NCBI GenBank assembly: GCA_030614585.1
Contig: JAUWTT010000163.1
Coordinates: 1-8,105, forward strand
Origin: Acidobacteriota bacterium
Lineage (GTDB): Bacteria > Acidobacteriota > UBA6911 > RPQK01 > JAPXNP01
DNA: 8,105 nt
Reading direction: 5' to 3'
The notes below the pieces were generated by a model that made no database searches, was not told where the DNA came from, and saw nothing but the letters and a program-made list of their open reading frames with translations. Numbering within the stretch: position 1 is the first letter of the stretch; the number at the start of each line of letters is the position of its first letter. This document shows, one piece after another, positions 5,666-8,105 of the stretch. Position numbers and translations under genes: made by a program.

Positions 5666-6346
5666 ATGGAATACACCTACGCCGATATCTCTAAGATGAT
5701 TGACCATTCGCTGCTCAAACCGACTCTCGCAGCCGACGACCTGGAGGCGGGTTGCAAACTGGCTCTTGACTACGATGTCGCGAGCGTCTGTATTCTCCCC
5801 TACTACCTCAAGCGTTGTTCTGAAATCCTCCAAGGAAGTACCGTCAAGGCAAGTACCACGGTGGGTTTTCCGCACGGCGGCCACTCGACATCTGTCAAAG
5901 TCGTTGAAGCCCAGCGTGCCTTGGACGATGGGGGGGAAGAACTCGATATGGTCGTCAACATTAGCAAGGTCTTGTCCGGTGATTGGGATTATGTGCGGTC
6001 CGAAATCGGGGACCTGGTGGACCTTACTCATGGTTACCAGCAGAAGATCAAAGTCATCTTCGAGAACTGCTACCTGAACAACGAACAGAAGATCCTGCTT
6101 TGTGAGATCTGCGGTGAACTTGACGCCGACTGGGTGAAAACCTCAACAGGATATGGCACGGGGGGGGCAACTCTGGACGACCTTCAACTGATGCGAAAAC
6201 ATTCTCCTGAACACGTTCAGGTCAAAGCTGCGGGAGGTGTTCGTGACTTGGATGGACTTCTGGCCGTTCGAGCTATCGGAGTGACAAGAGTCGGGGCCAG
6301 CGCCACAACCGTGATCCTGGATGAGTGCCGGCGGCGATTAGGGTAA
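5666..6346 (+). CDS. deoC: Deoxyribose-phosphate aldolase (DeoC family)
   Basis: The 226-residue class I aldolase cleaves 2-deoxy-D-ribose 5-phosphate to acetaldehyde and glyceraldehyde 3-phosphate. The catalytic set is complete: Asp94 in ELDMVVN, the Schiff-base Lys158 in WVKTSTGYGTGGAT, and Lys187 in VKAAGGVRD. MIDHSLLKPTL at the N-terminus and VGASATTVILDE at the C-terminus are also typical. ATG 5666 is chosen because family members usually begin just before the YTYxDI segment and AGAGAGG lies 8 nt upstream; ATG 5645 would add seven residues and overlap the kinase gene. It is the last gene of the operon, followed within 4 nt by the inverted repeat at 6350-6410. Pairing with a ROK kinase, transporter and isomerase suggests the aldolase serves sugar catabolism rather than nucleoside salvage alone. 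Two G-runs (7 nt at 5930-5936, 8 nt at 6160-6167) lie in the coding sequence. The family is certain; the physiological substrate is inferred. Confidence 0.93.
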   Translation: MEYTYADISKMIDHSLLKPTLAADDLEAGCKLALDYDVASVCILPYYLKRCSEILQGSTVKASTTVGFPHGGHSTSVKVVEAQRALDDGGEELDMVVNISKVLSGDWDYVRSEIGDLVDLTHGYQQKIKVIFENCYLNNEQKILLCEICGELDADWVKTSTGYGTGGATLDDLQLMRKHSPEHVQVKAAGGVRDLDGLLAVRAIGVTRVGASATTVILDECRRRLG

Positions 6347-6349
6347 GAC

Positions 6350-6410
6350 TAACCACCAAGGCACAAAGAGCACTAAGAACTCTTGGTGTCCCTGGTGCCC
6401 TTGGTGGTTA
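6350..6410. repeat. 61-nt imperfect inverted repeat between convergent genes, possible bidirectional terminator
   Basis: TAACCACCAAGG (from 6350) pairs with CCTTGGTGGTTA (to 6410). The arms continue inward with a few mismatches and one unpaired base to AAGA/TCTT (6375-6378 with 6381-6384) around a 2-nt centre. Each arm is made of 9-nt units: CCACCAAGG, CACAAAGAG, CACTAAGAA on the left and CTTGGTGTC, CCTGGTGCC, CTTGGTGGT on the right. It begins 4 nt after the deoC stop and ends 26 nt before the end of the convergent cytochrome gene, a position suited to stopping transcription from both sides. There is no clear T-run, so simple intrinsic termination is uncertain. Similar ACCACCAAGGCAC-type intergenic repeats occur in several environmental bacteria. 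Confidence 0.72.
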
Positions 6411-6435
6411 ATTCAAGAAACTAAGAAGACTGTGG

Positions 6436-6813
6436 CTATTTCTGCGCTAGAACCCAACCAATTATGGTTTTTAACTCAGCATCGCTACAGCTTGCTTTCT
6501 TCTTGTGTTTGGCACCGTTCAATTCGGACTCACCCTTCAGGTAGGGCGCCATGGTAGCAGCATCCATCTCTATGCCAACCAGGTCAGGCCCCTTCATCTT
6601 CTCGGAAGTAGTCTTCGCCTTGATCCCGACAGTCGATACCTCGTGGCAAAGGTTGCACTTCTGAGCCATAAAGAGCTTTTGACCTTCCGCTCCTTCAGCA
6701 GTTCCACTTCCCTCCTGCTGCACAGCAGGTTTGGCGACCGGCGAGATCCAGACCAAGCTGATAACCAGCGCCACTACAACAAGTGTTCCGATTCCAGTCA
6801 ACACTTTCATCAT
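6436..6813 (-). CDS. Small membrane-anchored mono-haem cytochrome c
   Basis: The 125-residue product has a hydrophobic N-terminal segment (about residues 4-24, GIGTLVVVALVISLVW) that serves as a signal anchor. A short Pro/Gln/Gly/Glu-rich linker follows, then a class I-like cytochrome c domain with one haem-binding motif C53-NL-C56-H57. Downstream KMKGPDLVGI and a Lys-rich KHKKK stretch near the C-terminus resemble small cytochromes whose typical C-terminal helix is DEELK..I..W; here it reads SDAELKTIIGWVLAQ. The distal haem ligand is probably a Met (for example in MDAATMAPYL) but cannot be assigned. It should act in electron transfer on the outer face of the inner membrane. ATG 6813 is chosen for its ribosome-binding site and because the membrane segment begins at once; a start at 6909 would add 32 polar residues ahead of the signal. 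The gene is 177 nt downstream of the lactonase on the same strand and converges on deoC. Confidence 0.87.
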   Translation of the reverse strand: MMKVLTGIGTLVVVALVISLVWISPVAKPAVQQEGSGTAEGAEGQKLFMAQKCNLCHEVSTVGIKAKTTSEKMKGPDLVGIEMDAATMAPYLKGESELNGAKHKKKASCSDAELKTIIGWVLAQK

Positions 6814-6823
6814 TTCGATTGCT

Positions 6824-6829
6824 CTCCTT
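6824..6829 (-). promoter_or_regulatory. Shine-Dalgarno site fixing the cytochrome start
   Basis: On the minus strand AAGGAG (continuing as AG) lies about 8-10 nt before the first of two tandem ATG codons at 6813 and 6810. No comparable site precedes the more upstream in-frame start at 6909. Confidence 0.6.
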
Positions 6830-6915
6830 GTTTCACCTTGTCGAATCAATACTCTGTCTCTTCCGAGACGATGTTTGTAACCTGAAAGTTTCAAGATCAC
6901 GCGCCGCACAGTTCC

Positions 6916-6925
6916 TTCCCGGGAA
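6916..6925. other. Perfect 10-bp palindrome upstream of the cytochrome gene
   Basis: TTCCCGGGAA is an exact palindrome about 103 nt upstream of the cytochrome start, in the 177-nt gap after the lactonase gene. It could be an operator half-site pair, but a single 10-bp palindrome is weak evidence and no promoter boxes could be placed around it. Confidence 0.2.
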
Positions 6926-6990
6926 CAAACAGAACTCAGATCTTAATTGTTTTCGGCTTTAACTTAAAGTTCCGCGTCAATACCCGAGGC

Positions 6991-8105
6991 TCAGTTCACA
7001 GCGCTTTTAAGCGAGGAGAGCGCAAGAAACCTGACACAGACCGGAGACGGGACCGACAGTTCCTTACCCGAGAATTCCAGCTGCCCGGTTTTAGAATCGA
7101 TCTTGAAAACCACTAGATTATCCGAGTTCTGGTTAGCGGCAATCAGAAACTTGCCGGTCGGGTCGATTCCAAAGTTCCGGGGCCAGGCCCCCCGGGTAGA
7201 AGCGTATTGAACGGGACTCAACCGCCCGGTTTCAGGATCAGTCTTGAAGACCGCGATGCTGTCGTGACCACGATTTGAAGCATAAACGTACCTGCCCGAC
7301 GGGTGAACCAGAATCTCAGCAGCGTAACTCACCTCTTCGAAGTTTTCGGGCAGCATTGAAACAGTTTGGGAAGGCAGTAAAGTGCCATCGGCCGGATCGT
7401 AGCGGAACACAGAAACTGTCGAAGTGAGTTCATCAGCGACGTACAGGTAACGCCCATCCGGGTGGAAAGCCATATGCCTGGGGCCAGAACCGGGGGTAGA
7501 TTCAGCCGAGGGAACCTGATTTGGAGTCAGTGAACCTGCGTCAGCGTCATATTTGTAGACGAGTATCTTATCCAAACCGAGGTCCGCTGCCAGCGCAAAC
7601 CGGTTCGCAGGGTCCGGCCAGATCGAATGAGCGTGGGGAGCAACCTGCCGCTTCGGGTCGACACTTGATCCCTCGTGTTGAGCGAAGCCCGTAATCCTCT
7701 CGAGAAATCCTTTTTCATCCAGAGATATAGCCGCCACGCTGCCACTGCCATAGTTGGCCACGAGCACGTGGCTGCCGTCGTGTGACACCGACAAGTGACA
7801 TGGCCCCATCCCCCCTGATGAGTGCTGGTTCAGTCGGGTCAGTTTCCCAGAGGCCTGATCCACCGAGAAGCCCGTCACGGCGCCTGACTTCTGTCCCTCG
7901 CAATCCTGCACTTCATTGACGGTGTAGAGGAATCTGCCCGTGGGATGGAGTGCAACAAAGGAAGGGTTCTTGAGTCCAGTGACCGTGTCGATCTCAACGA
8001 TGTTACCGGTCTTCAAGTCCAGACTGAAAATGTAGATACCTTCACCTTTGGGAGTGTACGTACCGACGTACATTACCACTGAATCCAGCTCGCCCTTTGA
8101 CTCGG
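6991..8105 (-). CDS. Lactonase of the 6-phosphogluconolactonase (PgL/YbhE) beta-propeller family, 5' partial
   Basis: The product is a seven-bladed beta-propeller lactonase (Pfam lactonase type), the fold of E. coli YbhE that hydrolyses 6-phosphogluconolactone in the pentose phosphate pathway. Family features include the N-terminal MYVGTYT strand, repeated blade signatures of the type HPxGRxLYxxNE or DPTGKFLIAANQ, the conserved PHAHSIWPDP segment, DLGLDKILVYKYD, GPRHMAFHPDGRYLYVADE and a closing PVCVRFL. The frame stays open on the minus strand past GTG 8079 to the window edge, and no ribosome-binding site suits 8079 or ATG 8073. The true start is therefore outside, leaving room for a signal peptide. 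The visible part has about 371 codons, close to full size. It is the upstream neighbour of the cytochrome gene. Many homologues act on other sugar lactones, so the substrate is not certain. Confidence 0.88.
   Translation of the reverse strand, partial: ESKGELDSVVMYVGTYTPKGEGIYIFSLDLKTGNIVEIDTVTGLKNPSFVALHPTGRFLYTVNEVQDCEGQKSGAVTGFSVDQASGKLTRLNQHSSGGMGPCHLSVSHDGSHVLVANYGSGSVAAISLDEKGFLERITGFAQHEGSSVDPKRQVAPHAHSIWPDPANRFALAADLGLDKILVYKYDADAGSLTPNQVPSAESTPGSGPRHMAFHPDGRYLYVADELTSTVSVFRYDPADGTLLPSQTVSMLPENFEEVSYAAEILVHPSGRYVYASNRGHDSIAVFKTDPETGRLSPVQYASTRGAWPRNFGIDPTGKFLIAANQNSDNLVVFKIDSKTGQLEFSGKELSVPSPVCVRFLALSSLKSAVN

Noticed and set aside
6814..6909. N-terminal extension of the cytochrome starting at 6909
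   Set aside because: It would put 32 mostly charged residues before the signal anchor, and the ribosome-binding site is located for the start at 6813.
6954..6974. Small hairpin CGGCTTTAACTTAAAGTTCCG as terminator after the lactonase gene
   Set aside because: The stem is only about 5 bp of A/T-rich pairing with mismatches and no following T-run on the minus strand.

Overview
The window comes from a bacterial chromosome of moderate to fairly high GC. It carries ordinary Shine-Dalgarno sites, closely packed same-strand genes and imperfect inverted repeats in the intergenic spaces. The phylum cannot be fixed from the sequence. A DnaQ/Cho-type GIY-YIG protein, a Gfo/Idh remnant, a TIM-barrel sugar isomerase and CAAAG/CTTGG-rich intergenic repeats would all fit an environmental lineage such as Gemmatimonadota, Latescibacterota, Acidobacteriota or Planctomycetota, but this is only an impression.

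Region 1 (1-2066, + strand) holds two overlapping genes of nucleic-acid metabolism. The first is the C-terminal part of an exonuclease/GIY-YIG (UvrC/Cho-like) protein that runs in from the left edge. The second is an SbcD/Mre11-like metallophosphoesterase that appears to have lost its middle, including two metal-binding motifs. Region 2 (2067-2404) has no convincing gene. It contains an inverted-repeat element built of units of about 9 nt.

Region 3 (2408-6346, + strand) looks like a five-gene sugar-catabolic operon: a BASS-family symporter, a 40-codon remnant of a Gfo/Idh/MocA dehydrogenase, a TIM-barrel sugar-phosphate isomerase/epimerase, a ROK-family sugar kinase and a DeoC aldolase. The genes overlap or lie a few bases apart and most have strong ribosome-binding sites. 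The order suggests uptake, oxidation or isomerisation, phosphorylation and aldol cleavage of a (deoxy)sugar. Two of the five genes are damaged. The dehydrogenase stops after its first nucleotide-binding motif. The isomerase has an in-frame TAG exactly where the fourth metal-binding glutamate is expected, and its original tail is preserved behind the stop up to a TGATG junction with the kinase. A 61-nt inverted repeat (6350-6410) closes the operon.

Region 4 (6436-8105, - strand) converges on the operon. It encodes a small membrane-anchored mono-haem cytochrome c and, upstream of it, a seven-bladed-propeller lactonase of the 6-phosphogluconolactonase family that runs off the right edge.

The main point is the clustering of lesions (a phosphoesterase deletion, a dehydrogenase remnant, an amber codon in the isomerase and perhaps a degenerate exonuclease motif) next to genes that look intact. 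This points to ongoing gene erosion, unless assembly or sequencing errors explain it.
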